64,000 nucleotides of DNA from Methylobacterium sp. DB0501 (GTDB lineage: Bacteria; Pseudomonadota; Alphaproteobacteria; Rhizobiales; Beijerinckiaceae): positions 192,514 to 256,513 of the forward strand of contig NZ_JAAKGV010000009.1 in NCBI RefSeq assembly GCF_011043735.1, in the 5' to 3' direction. Positions 57,381 to 64,000 of the stretch are shown piece after piece. How positions within the stretch are numbered: position 1 is the first letter of the stretch; every line of letters starts with the position of its first letter. The notes below the pieces were generated by a model. That model did not search any database. It was not told the origin of the DNA and saw only the letters and a program-made list of their open reading frames with translations. A program made the translations under genes and the position numbers.

Positions 57381-58532
57381 ATGACCGAGCCCGACTCCTT
57401 GCGCGTCACCCGTCTGATCGCCCGCGACTTCCGCAACCACGCCGACCTCGATCTCGCGGTCGGCCGCCGGTTCGTCGCGCTGGTGGGGGAGAACGGGGCC
57501 GGCAAGACCAACATCCTGGAGGCCCTGTCGCTGTTCGCCCCCGGCCGGGGCCTGCGCCGTGCCGACTTCTCGGTCATGGCACGCGAGAGCGGGGCCGGCG
57601 GCTTCGCGGTGTCCCTGACCCTGGAGGGGCCGAACGGCGACCACCGCATCGGCACCGCCTGGGAGCCGCCGCGGGGCCGCGACGAGCGCGGCGGCCGGCT
57701 CTGCCGCATCGACGGCGCGACCGCTCCCTCGCCCACCGCCTTCGCCGAGCAGATGCGGGTGGTCTGGCTCACCCCCGACCTCGACGCGCTGTTCCGCGGG
57801 CCTGCCGGCGACCGGCGCCGCTTCCTCGACCGCCTGGTGCTGGCCGTCGATGCCGGCCACGGCGCCCGGGTCAACGCCATGGAGCGGGCCTTGCGCTCGC
57901 GCAACCGTCTCCTGGAGGAGCGGCCCGATGACGGGCCCTGGCTCGACGCCGTCGAGCGCGAGGTGGCGGAACTCGCCGTCGCGGTGGCGCTGGCCCGCCG
58001 CGAGACGGTGGAGCGCCTCGACAGCCTGATCCTGTCCACCCGAGACGAGGCCTCGCCCTTCCCCTGGGCCGGGGTGCGGCTGGAAGGCGACATCGACGAC
58101 CTGGTGGCGGTGTGGCCCGCGGTCGATGCCGAGGACCGCTACCGCGCGACCCTGCGCCAGAACCGCTTTCGCGATCGCGCCGCCGGCCGCACGCTCGCCG
58201 GCCCGCAAGCCTCCGACCTCGTCGTACGCCACGGCCCCAAGGACGTGCCCGCCGCCACCGCCTCGACCGGCGAGCAGAAGGCGCTGCTGATCGGCCTCGT
58301 GCTCGCCCATGCCCGCCTCGTCACCGGCATGAGCGGGCTGGCTCCCCTGGTGCTGCTCGACGAGGTCGCGGCCCATCTCGATCCCCGCCGCCGCGCCGGC
58401 CTGTTCGACGCCCTCGAGGCCCTGCCGGGCCAGGTCTGGATGACCGGGGCCGATCCGCTGCTGTTCGGTGAGCTCGGCGGGCGGGCGGACATGGTCCAGG
58501 TGGCGGACGGCGGCGTGCGCGGCACCGCCTGA
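57381..58532 (+). CDS. recF: DNA replication and repair protein RecF
   Basis: SMC-like ATPase that recognises gapped DNA ends and, with RecO and RecR, loads RecA. The 383-residue product has Walker A GENGAGKTN (36-44), the LTPDLDALFRGPAGDRRRFLDRL block, signature STGEQKALLIGLVLAHA and Walker B LVLLDEVAAHLD. Follows dnaN by 205 bases. Confidence 0.96.
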   Translation: MTEPDSLRVTRLIARDFRNHADLDLAVGRRFVALVGENGAGKTNILEALSLFAPGRGLRRADFSVMARESGAGGFAVSLTLEGPNGDHRIGTAWEPPRGRDERGGRLCRIDGATAPSPTAFAEQMRVVWLTPDLDALFRGPAGDRRRFLDRLVLAVDAGHGARVNAMERALRSRNRLLEERPDDGPWLDAVEREVAELAVAVALARRETVERLDSLILSTRDEASPFPWAGVRLEGDIDDLVAVWPAVDAEDRYRATLRQNRFRDRAAGRTLAGPQASDLVVRHGPKDVPAATASTGEQKALLIGLVLAHARLVTGMSGLAPLVLLDEVAAHLDPRRRAGLFDALEALPGQVWMTGADPLLFGELGGRADMVQVADGGVRGTA

Positions 58533-58892
58533 GCCGCGAACGGGAGAGACTCCCGCGCCCTTCCCCGGATGCCCGTCGCGCAGAGCCGGGGGAATGTCGT
58601 TCCGGCCCGCTCGGTGGTGCCGCTTCGTCCCGTCTGCGGGATCGCCGCCGGCGAGCAGGCCGTCAGACGTCGGCCAGCATCGCGGGCTGGTCCACCTTGA
58701 GGGACATCTCTCGACATTTGGACTTGAATGTCCGTTCGCCGACGATTTCGGGTGTGTTAGATCTTGAATGGAGAAAGTCGTATCTATTTGATCTCAGAGT
58801 TAGGCTAAATCGATTTCCCTGAAAAAATGCGTGACGGCGCGCACATCGCCATGATACCTAAGGTTTAGGTAAATCTTGGCTGGCGCCGAATC
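58533..58892. other. AT-rich intergenic region upstream of the membrane protein gene
   Basis: About 360 bases. From about 58720 the composition changes sharply to AT-rich and stays so into the first 50 codons of the next gene. A perfect inverted repeat ACCTAA-GGT-TTAGGT lies at 58856-58870. No other gene seen. Confidence 0.55.
58856..58870. promoter_or_regulatory. Inverted repeat, candidate operator
   Basis: ACCTAA-GGT-TTAGGT, a perfect 6-bp inverted repeat, ends 22 bases before the ATG of the membrane protein gene. The position suits a repressor site over the promoter or leader. Confidence 0.4.
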
Positions 58893-60560
58893 ATGCGACA
58901 AACCACGTTGAGCGTTCCGCTTGAAGTCAAGCCGCAAAGCTGCAGCCGTTTATCGGCGCTCATCGACGAACTCAAGATCGATCAAGACGAACTTAGTAAT
59001 ACAGAAATACCAAATTTCAATAACATATATACTAAAATACCTTTACTTCATTTCATGTCGATGAGCATCTTCGCGTCGTCGACGTACGACCCGATTTTCA
59101 TCATCGAGGCCAATTTCGACGGCGAGATGGGTCCGTTCTGGGCGCAGTTCGATGCGGCCATGGGCGACAAGGTCCGCGAGATGATTCGCTGCTGCAAGCG
59201 GCCGCGGGACGAGACCGGCGATCTCTACGACCGCGTGACGGCGCCCGGGAGCCGGGCGTCGCTGGCGGCCTTCCTCGAGGCGCGGACGCAGCAGCCGAGC
59301 GTCTACTTCCACGGCAACCGGGGCCTCGGCCGCGACCGCATCCTTCAGGAGCGGGCGCTGTTCCGGGCGCTGCAGGAGGAGATCGACGATCCCATCCGCT
59401 CGGGCCCGAGCCCCTACCGGCTGGATTCCGGCGTCGAGGCCCACAAGCGCCTTCGCCTCGCGATGGACGCGCGGTTTCCCTGGCTCGACGAGCCGGCGCC
59501 CCGGCGGATCAGCACCCGCGATTCGATCATGGACTACGTCCGGTTCTTCCGGTTCCTGGTCCTCGCCCTGCTCGTCCTGTCGCTGCCGGGGGTGATGCTC
59601 GCCCCGCTGGTCTCGTGGCAGGTCTATCTCATCATCATGGCCGCCGGCGCCGCGGTGATCGCGCGGCTCTACGCCCGGCGCAAGGCGGTGCGCGGGCCCC
59701 CGGTCGTCAACCGCGTCAAGCTCACGCTGTTCGAGCCGCGGCGCGTCCTGCTGTTCCTCGCCGGCGTCGCGGTCTACGCGGTGCTGGCGGTGGCCGTCCT
59801 GTCGGGCGCGATCCTGGCGGTCCACGCCGTCCGGGCGCTGGCGTTCCTGTTCGGCCTCGGGCCCGAGCCGAGCCTGGCGCAGGCGCTCCTCGCCGCCGGA
59901 CGGGCCGTTCTCCTGGGCCTGCTCAGCACGGTGCTGACGCTGCCGCTGCTCCTCTACGCCGTGCGCTACAACGAGCTGCGCGACAGCAGCCAGGACGCAC
60001 CGCCGGTCAGCGAGCGCACCCTGCGCGACATCGCCCGGCACGAGGACTGGATCACCCAGAACCACATGGGCTCGATCGTGCTGAACAAGCCCGGCGCCCT
60101 GCGCTCGGTGATCCTGCGGGCCGGCCATTACGGCCTCGGCCTCCTGCTGCGGGTCCAGCCGGATGCGCGGGCCGGCTATCTCGGCAGTATGCGCACCGTG
60201 CACTTCGCGCACTGGGCCTTCCTCAACAACGGCAGCCGCCTGCTGTTCTTCTCGAACTTCGATCACAGCTGGGGCAGCTACCTCGACGACTTCATCGAGA
60301 AGGCGCATGTCGGCCTCACCCTGGCCTGGGGCTCCAGCGTCGGTTTCCCGCCCACCCGCATGCTCCTCTATGACGGAGCCAGCCACGGGCGGCAGTTCAA
60401 GAACTGGGCGCTCGCGTCCCGGGCGGTCAGCCGCTTCTGGTACAGCGCCTATCCCGATCTGACCGTCGACCAGATCGAGCGCAATCACCGGATCGCCAAC
60501 GGCCTGCGCAAGCGCCGGATCAGCGAAGAGGAGGCGAAGGCATGGATGGCCGACCTGTGA
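58893..60560 (+). CDS. Membrane protein with two DyP-like (ferredoxin-fold) domains, unknown function
   Basis: A 555-residue protein. Two similar segments flank a membrane region: LLHFMSMSIFASSTYDPIFI and IEANFDGEMGPFWAQFD near residues 50-90, and VHFAHWAFLNNGSRLLFFSN with FDHSWGSYLDDFIEKAHVGL near 435-475. Between them are about four hydrophobic helices (FLVLALLVLSLPGVMLAPLV, VYLIIMAAGAAVIARLY, VLLFLAGVAVYAVLAVAVL, AVLLGLLSTVLTLPLLLYAV). This looks like a duplicated domain, related in pattern to the alpha+beta fold of DyP peroxidases, tethered to the membrane. It overlaps the DyP gene by 19 bases. Function unknown; the neighbours suggest a peroxide-linked oxidation. Confidence 0.8.
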   Translation: MRQTTLSVPLEVKPQSCSRLSALIDELKIDQDELSNTEIPNFNNIYTKIPLLHFMSMSIFASSTYDPIFIIEANFDGEMGPFWAQFDAAMGDKVREMIRCCKRPRDETGDLYDRVTAPGSRASLAAFLEARTQQPSVYFHGNRGLGRDRILQERALFRALQEEIDDPIRSGPSPYRLDSGVEAHKRLRLAMDARFPWLDEPAPRRISTRDSIMDYVRFFRFLVLALLVLSLPGVMLAPLVSWQVYLIIMAAGAAVIARLYARRKAVRGPPVVNRVKLTLFEPRRVLLFLAGVAVYAVLAVAVLSGAILAVHAVRALAFLFGLGPEPSLAQALLAAGRAVLLGLLSTVLTLPLLLYAVRYNELRDSSQDAPPVSERTLRDIARHEDWITQNHMGSIVLNKPGALRSVILRAGHYGLGLLLRVQPDARAGYLGSMRTVHFAHWAFLNNGSRLLFFSNFDHSWGSYLDDFIEKAHVGLTLAWGSSVGFPPTRMLLYDGASHGRQFKNWALASRAVSRFWYSAYPDLTVDQIERNHRIANGLRKRRISEEEAKAWMADL

Positions 60561-62251
60561 GCCCTGCGACACCGGCGAGCGAGGGCGGGTCCCGGCCGAA
60601 CTGGAAGCTCGCCGAGCCGATCAACGCCCTCACGCAGGGGATCGTGGCGAGCGGCTTCGGGCATCTCCCCTTCGGCCGCGCCCTCCTCCTCGACTTCGTG
60701 TGGGAGGACGCGGCGGAGGATGGCGCCAAGGGCGGGACAAAGGGCGGCTCTTGGCTGCACGCCCTCGACGCCGAGGTCGAGATCACCCACGGCGCGCCGA
60801 TGGAGAAGGGATCGCGGGCCGCGATCCTGGCCTTCACCTGGACCGGCCTCAAGCGCATGCGGCTCGACGACCGGGCGCTGGCCTCGTTCTCGCGGCCGTT
60901 CCGCGAGGGGATGTTCCAGGAGGACCGCCTGCGCCGGCTCGGCGACCGCCGCACCGATTACTGGCTCGACACCGTGATCGGCGGCGGTCCGCGCTGGAGC
61001 GGGAACGTGCCGCTGCGGAATCCGTCGCAGCAGGATCCGGAATGGGTCAGCGCCACCTCGGTCCCCCACCTGCACAAGGAGCAGGATATCCGCACCCCCC
61101 TCACGGTGCATGCCCTGCTGCTGCTCTACACCGGGACCGAGGCGGAGGCCGAGGCCTGGTCCGGCCGGGTGAAGGCCCTGCTGCGCGGGGTCGGGGTCGA
61201 GACCGTGCGCGAGCTCGACCTGCATCTCGACATCGAGAAGCAGGGAGGCTTCAGCCGCGAGCATTTCGGCTTCGCCGACGCCCTGTCGCAGCCGATCCCC
61301 TACGGGCTGCCGATCCCGGAGGACGAATCGGGTCTGGTGACGCTCGCCGGCGTGCCGGCCCAGCGCGACCCGATCCAGGGCGTGCCGCTCGGCGAGATCC
61401 TGCTGGGCTACCAGAACGGCTACAGCGAGCCGGCGCCCGGGCCCCTCGTCAGCCAAAGCCACGATGACGGCCCCGACAAGGGCAAGGAGGATGCGCGCGT
61501 CGTTGCGGCCGGCCTCGAGCCCCACCCGCTGGCCGAGGGCTTCGCCGATCTCGGGATCAACGGCAGCTACCTCGTCGTGCGGGAGTTGAAGCAGGACGTG
61601 GCGATGTTCTGGAACTCCTTCGACGCCAACGCGGCGCAGCTGAAGGCGAAGGACCCGAGCATCGGCCCGGTCGACGCCGAGTGGCTGGCGGAGCGGGCGG
61701 TCGGGCGCGACCTCGACGGGCACCTCCTCCGCCCCGGCGGCGGCGTGCTGCCGGCGAGGCCCGACGGCACGCCCGACAGCGACTTCCTGTTCCGCGAGCG
61801 CGACCCGAAGGGCCTCGGCTGCCCGCTGGGCAGCCATGTCCGCCGCTCCTTCCCGCGGGACGGGCTGGCTCCGGATCCGAGCCGGGACAGCCGCGACACG
61901 CTGCTTCAGTCCGCCAACAACCACCGCGTCCTGCGACGCGGCCGCAAGTACGGCGAGAAGATCGCCGACAAGCGCGTCGACGACGGGGCCGATCGCGGCC
62001 TGCTGTTCATGTGCCTCAACACCGACATCGAGCGGCAGTTCGAGTTCACGCAGCAGACCTGGCTTTTGAACACCACCTTCTCGACCCTGTACGGTGAATC
62101 CGACCCGCTGGTCGGGCCGTCGGGCCACTTCACCATCCCGCAGGAGCCCCTGCGGCGCCGGGTGCCGGTGCAGACCTACGTGCAGTTCAGCGGCGGCGAG
62201 TATTTCTTCCTGCCGAGCATGCCGGCCCTGGCCTATCTGAGGCAGCTGTAA
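60542..62251 (+). CDS. DyP-type heme peroxidase
   Basis: A 569-residue DyP-like peroxidase. The GxxDG-type motif appears as EHFGFADALSQP (GFADA at 243-247, with the catalytic Asp246 present). The proximal His is in CPLGSHVRRSFPRDG. The C-terminal half carries LLFMCLNTDIERQFEFTQQ and YFFLPSMPALAYL. DyP enzymes use hydrogen peroxide to oxidise varied substrates. No signal peptide, so it is cytoplasmic. It overlaps the upstream membrane protein gene by 19 bases; the P450 follows, so the three form an operon. Confidence 0.92.
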   Translation: MDGRPVSPATPASEGGSRPNWKLAEPINALTQGIVASGFGHLPFGRALLLDFVWEDAAEDGAKGGTKGGSWLHALDAEVEITHGAPMEKGSRAAILAFTWTGLKRMRLDDRALASFSRPFREGMFQEDRLRRLGDRRTDYWLDTVIGGGPRWSGNVPLRNPSQQDPEWVSATSVPHLHKEQDIRTPLTVHALLLLYTGTEAEAEAWSGRVKALLRGVGVETVRELDLHLDIEKQGGFSREHFGFADALSQPIPYGLPIPEDESGLVTLAGVPAQRDPIQGVPLGEILLGYQNGYSEPAPGPLVSQSHDDGPDKGKEDARVVAAGLEPHPLAEGFADLGINGSYLVVRELKQDVAMFWNSFDANAAQLKAKDPSIGPVDAEWLAERAVGRDLDGHLLRPGGGVLPARPDGTPDSDFLFRERDPKGLGCPLGSHVRRSFPRDGLAPDPSRDSRDTLLQSANNHRVLRRGRKYGEKIADKRVDDGADRGLLFMCLNTDIERQFEFTQQTWLLNTTFSTLYGESDPLVGPSGHFTIPQEPLRRRVPVQTYVQFSGGEYFFLPSMPALAYLRQL

Positions 62252-62379
62252 CCGGTTCCCACGACGGCATCCTCGACACGCACGAGAGCATCCTCGACTC
62301 GACGGAGTGCTTCCGGCCGGGGCCCGGCGGCCTGGCCGGCTGGCTCGCCGACCGGGCCCTCGCCGCCGCCCCCTTCGCG

Positions 62380-63522
62380 ATGGGCGTGCTGCGGCACGTC
62401 GCGCCGATCGCCGGCCGCGGCGCGTTCTGGGTCGTCACCCGCTACGACGACGTGCGGGAGGTCTTCGCCACCGATTCGGTCTTCGGCGTTCCCTACGCCG
62501 AGAACCTGGCGGTGATCACCGGTGGGGCGCCCTTCTTCCTCGGCCTGCCCGACTCGCCGGCCTATCGGGCGCAGCTGGCGGCGATGCAGGCGGTGATGCG
62601 GCCCGGCGACCTCGCCCGCCTGGGTGACGCCGCGGAGGCGCGGGCGGCGGCCTTGCTCGCCGGGGCGGGGCCGCAAGTCGACGTCGTCGCGTTCGTCCGC
62701 CAGGTGACCTTCGGCCTCCTCGGCGACTATCTCGGCGTGCCGGAGCCGGATCGGGGCAGCCTCGCGACCTGGGGCACGCGCCTGTTCGTGTTCCAGTTCA
62801 CCGGATCGGTCTCGGACGCCGCCTGGCGGAATGAGACCCAGGTGATCGCGACGGCCTTGCGCACCCACATCGACGCGGTGATCGAGGCCCGGAAGTCCGG
62901 TCGTGGCCGGGTCGACGACGTGCTCGAACGCTGCCTCGCGCTTCAGGACAGGGGCGTGCCGGGCTACGGCGACGTCGAGATCCGCACCGCCCTGCTCTGC
63001 ATGATCGTCGGCGGGCCGCCGCAGCCGCCGATGGTGCTGCCGCAGGCGATGGAGCAACTGCTGCGCCGGCCCGACTGGCTGGCGCGAGCGCGGCGGGCGG
63101 CGCGGCGCGGCGACGACGCGGACCTCCACGCCATCGTCATCGAGGCGATGCGCTTCGACCCGCTGGCCCCCGGCCTGCCGCGCAAGGTGCTGAAGACAGC
63201 CACGCTCGCCGCCGGCACCGCCCGCGAGCGGGAGATCCCCGAGGGCGCGACGGTGATCGCCGCCTTCGCCTCCGCCATGATGGATGCGAGCCGCATCCCG
63301 GAGCCGGGCGTCTTCAACCCCAACCGGCTGCCGCACGAATACATCCATTTCGGCCACGGCCTGCACGAATGCTTCGGCCGCTTCATCAACCATGCGACCC
63401 TGCACCGGATGCTGAAGCCCCTGCTCGCCGCGGGGCGTCTCGGCCGGGCCCCCGGGGTGGACGGGCACCTGCGCAAGCGCGGGGCCTTCGCCGACCGGCT
63501 ACTGGTCTCGGTGGGTGCCTGA
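62380..63522 (+). CDS. Cytochrome P450 with altered I-helix
   Basis: A heme-thiolate protein, 380 residues from ATG 62380. The heme loop is FGHGLHECFG with ligand Cys331, the ExxR motif is EAMR, and the PERF-like region is EPGVFNPNRLP. The I-helix motif that normally reads (A/G)GxxT is VGGPPQP (about 210-216), lacking the acid and the Thr used to activate O2. This suggests peroxide-driven or isomerase chemistry, in keeping with the peroxidase neighbour. The frame is open and protein-like back to about 62252, but without ATG, GTG or TTG, so the true start is uncertain. Confidence 0.88.
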   Translation: MGVLRHVAPIAGRGAFWVVTRYDDVREVFATDSVFGVPYAENLAVITGGAPFFLGLPDSPAYRAQLAAMQAVMRPGDLARLGDAAEARAAALLAGAGPQVDVVAFVRQVTFGLLGDYLGVPEPDRGSLATWGTRLFVFQFTGSVSDAAWRNETQVIATALRTHIDAVIEARKSGRGRVDDVLERCLALQDRGVPGYGDVEIRTALLCMIVGGPPQPPMVLPQAMEQLLRRPDWLARARRAARRGDDADLHAIVIEAMRFDPLAPGLPRKVLKTATLAAGTAREREIPEGATVIAAFASAMMDASRIPEPGVFNPNRLPHEYIHFGHGLHECFGRFINHATLHRMLKPLLAAGRLGRAPGVDGHLRKRGAFADRLLVSVGA

Positions 63523-63554
63523 CGCGGCACGCGGCGTCGCAACCGGTATCGGCC

Positions 63555-63764
63555 TCATCGGAGCGTCGGCGGAGGCGGCGTGCGGCTGAAACCGGTTCCG
63601 ACAAACAGAAGCGGTATGCCGCTTGGACCGCGGCCACCGCCTCGAAGATCGCGGGCGCCGAGGTGACGGGATCCCGTGCGTCGTCGATGGCACCCGTGAG
63701 GACGTGCGCCTCGACTTCGCTGAGCAGGATGGCGACCAGGGCCGAGGCATCGACGAATATTACG
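63555..63764 (-). pseudogene. Remnant of a VapC-type PIN-domain toxin
   Basis: Read on the minus strand, IFVDASALVAILLSEVEAHV is the N-terminus of a VapC PIN domain, including the first catalytic Asp, and continues to about APAIFEAVAAVQAAY. There the frame shifts to give IPLLFVGTGFSRT, the typical C-terminal end of VapC. About half the protein between is missing. The first codons are GTA ATA, with no ATG, GTG or TTG. This is a toxin gene disabled by internal deletion and start loss. Confidence 0.65.
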
Positions 63765-63773
63765 AATCACCGT

Positions 63774-63998
63774 TCAGATCGTCGAAGAAGGCTTGTCCGC
63801 CCTCAACCCGGTGCGAGGAAACGACGCGATGTCGTCCTGAATCGGCTTGATGCGTGCGAGGAGTGGAGCGGCTTCCTCGCGACGGGCGATCTCGGCCACG
63901 AGGGCTAGACGGACGGCTTCCGTCTTGCTCACGCCCGCCATCGTCGCCAATTTGTCAGCCAGCCGATTCACCTCCTGGCTGCGGATGTTCAGCGACAT
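63774..63998 (-). CDS. VapB-type antitoxin
   Basis: A 74-residue protein (MSLNIRSQEVNRLADKLATM) of the Rv0623/PSK family of VapB antitoxins; the VSKTEAVRLALVAEI helix is the DNA-binding or dimer segment. The C-terminus normally wraps around VapC. Its toxin partner immediately downstream is broken, so this antitoxin is an orphan here. Complete within the window. Confidence 0.88.
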   Translation of the reverse strand: MSLNIRSQEVNRLADKLATMAGVSKTEAVRLALVAEIARREEAAPLLARIKPIQDDIASFPRTGLRADKPSSTI

Positions 63999-64000
63999 GG

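Overview
This is a high-GC chromosomal segment of an alphaproteobacterium of the order Rhizobiales, most likely Methylobacterium or a close relative. That placement is inferred from protein character and gene order (pckA opposite chvI-chvG-hprK-EIIA-HPr; dnaX-ybaB-recR; def-fmt-truA next to dapE; dnaA-dnaN-recF together), not from a database search. Nearly everything is housekeeping chromosome. No tRNA, rRNA, CRISPR array, intact insertion sequence or prophage was seen.

Layout. 0-5 kb: 3' part of dnaX, ybaB/ebfC, recR, def, fmt, truA. 5-10.6 kb: a decayed coiled-coil gene, a membrane protein, dapE, a MoeB/ThiF-type enzyme, a small exported protein and a chemotaxis receptor. 10.9-17.1 kb (minus strand): a DUF1186/SEC-C protein, then pheS and pheT with a two-gene HEPN-type cassette between them, then rpmI-rplT. 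17.4-23.5 kb: a GT4 glycosyltransferase, a glycogen-debranching-type enzyme, infC (apparently with an AUU start) and a second GT4 enzyme. 23.7-34 kb: an alpha/beta hydrolase, Hsp20 with DUF1150, a DUF2939 protein, rppH, then the minus-strand envelope/ribosome group proA, nadD, rsfS, rlmH, an EnvC-like protein, ctpA and a YibQ-type deacetylase. 34-42.6 kb: a lipoprotein, a solitary TadG-like protein, lepA, an L-2-hydroxyglutarate-oxidase-like flavoprotein, pckA and a HugZ-like protein. 42.8-47 kb: chvI-chvG-hprK-EIIA(man)-HPr, the envelope-stress two-component system joined to a regulatory PTS without sugar permeases. 47-53.9 kb: a GNAT-like protein, a COG0523 GTPase, a gene broken by an in-frame amber codon, a D,D-carboxypeptidase, queE, queD and a nucleotidyltransferase-like protein. 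54.4-58.5 kb: dnaA, dnaN, recF. 58.9-63.5 kb: a cluster of a membrane protein, a DyP-type peroxidase and an unusual cytochrome P450. The end holds an intact VapB antitoxin next to a wrecked vapC.

The parts most worth a second look are the membrane protein/DyP/P450 cluster with its AT-rich 5' end, the HEPN pair embedded in the pheS-pheT operon, the AUU start of infC, the amber-interrupted gene between the carboxypeptidase and the COG0523 GTPase, and the vapBC remnant.
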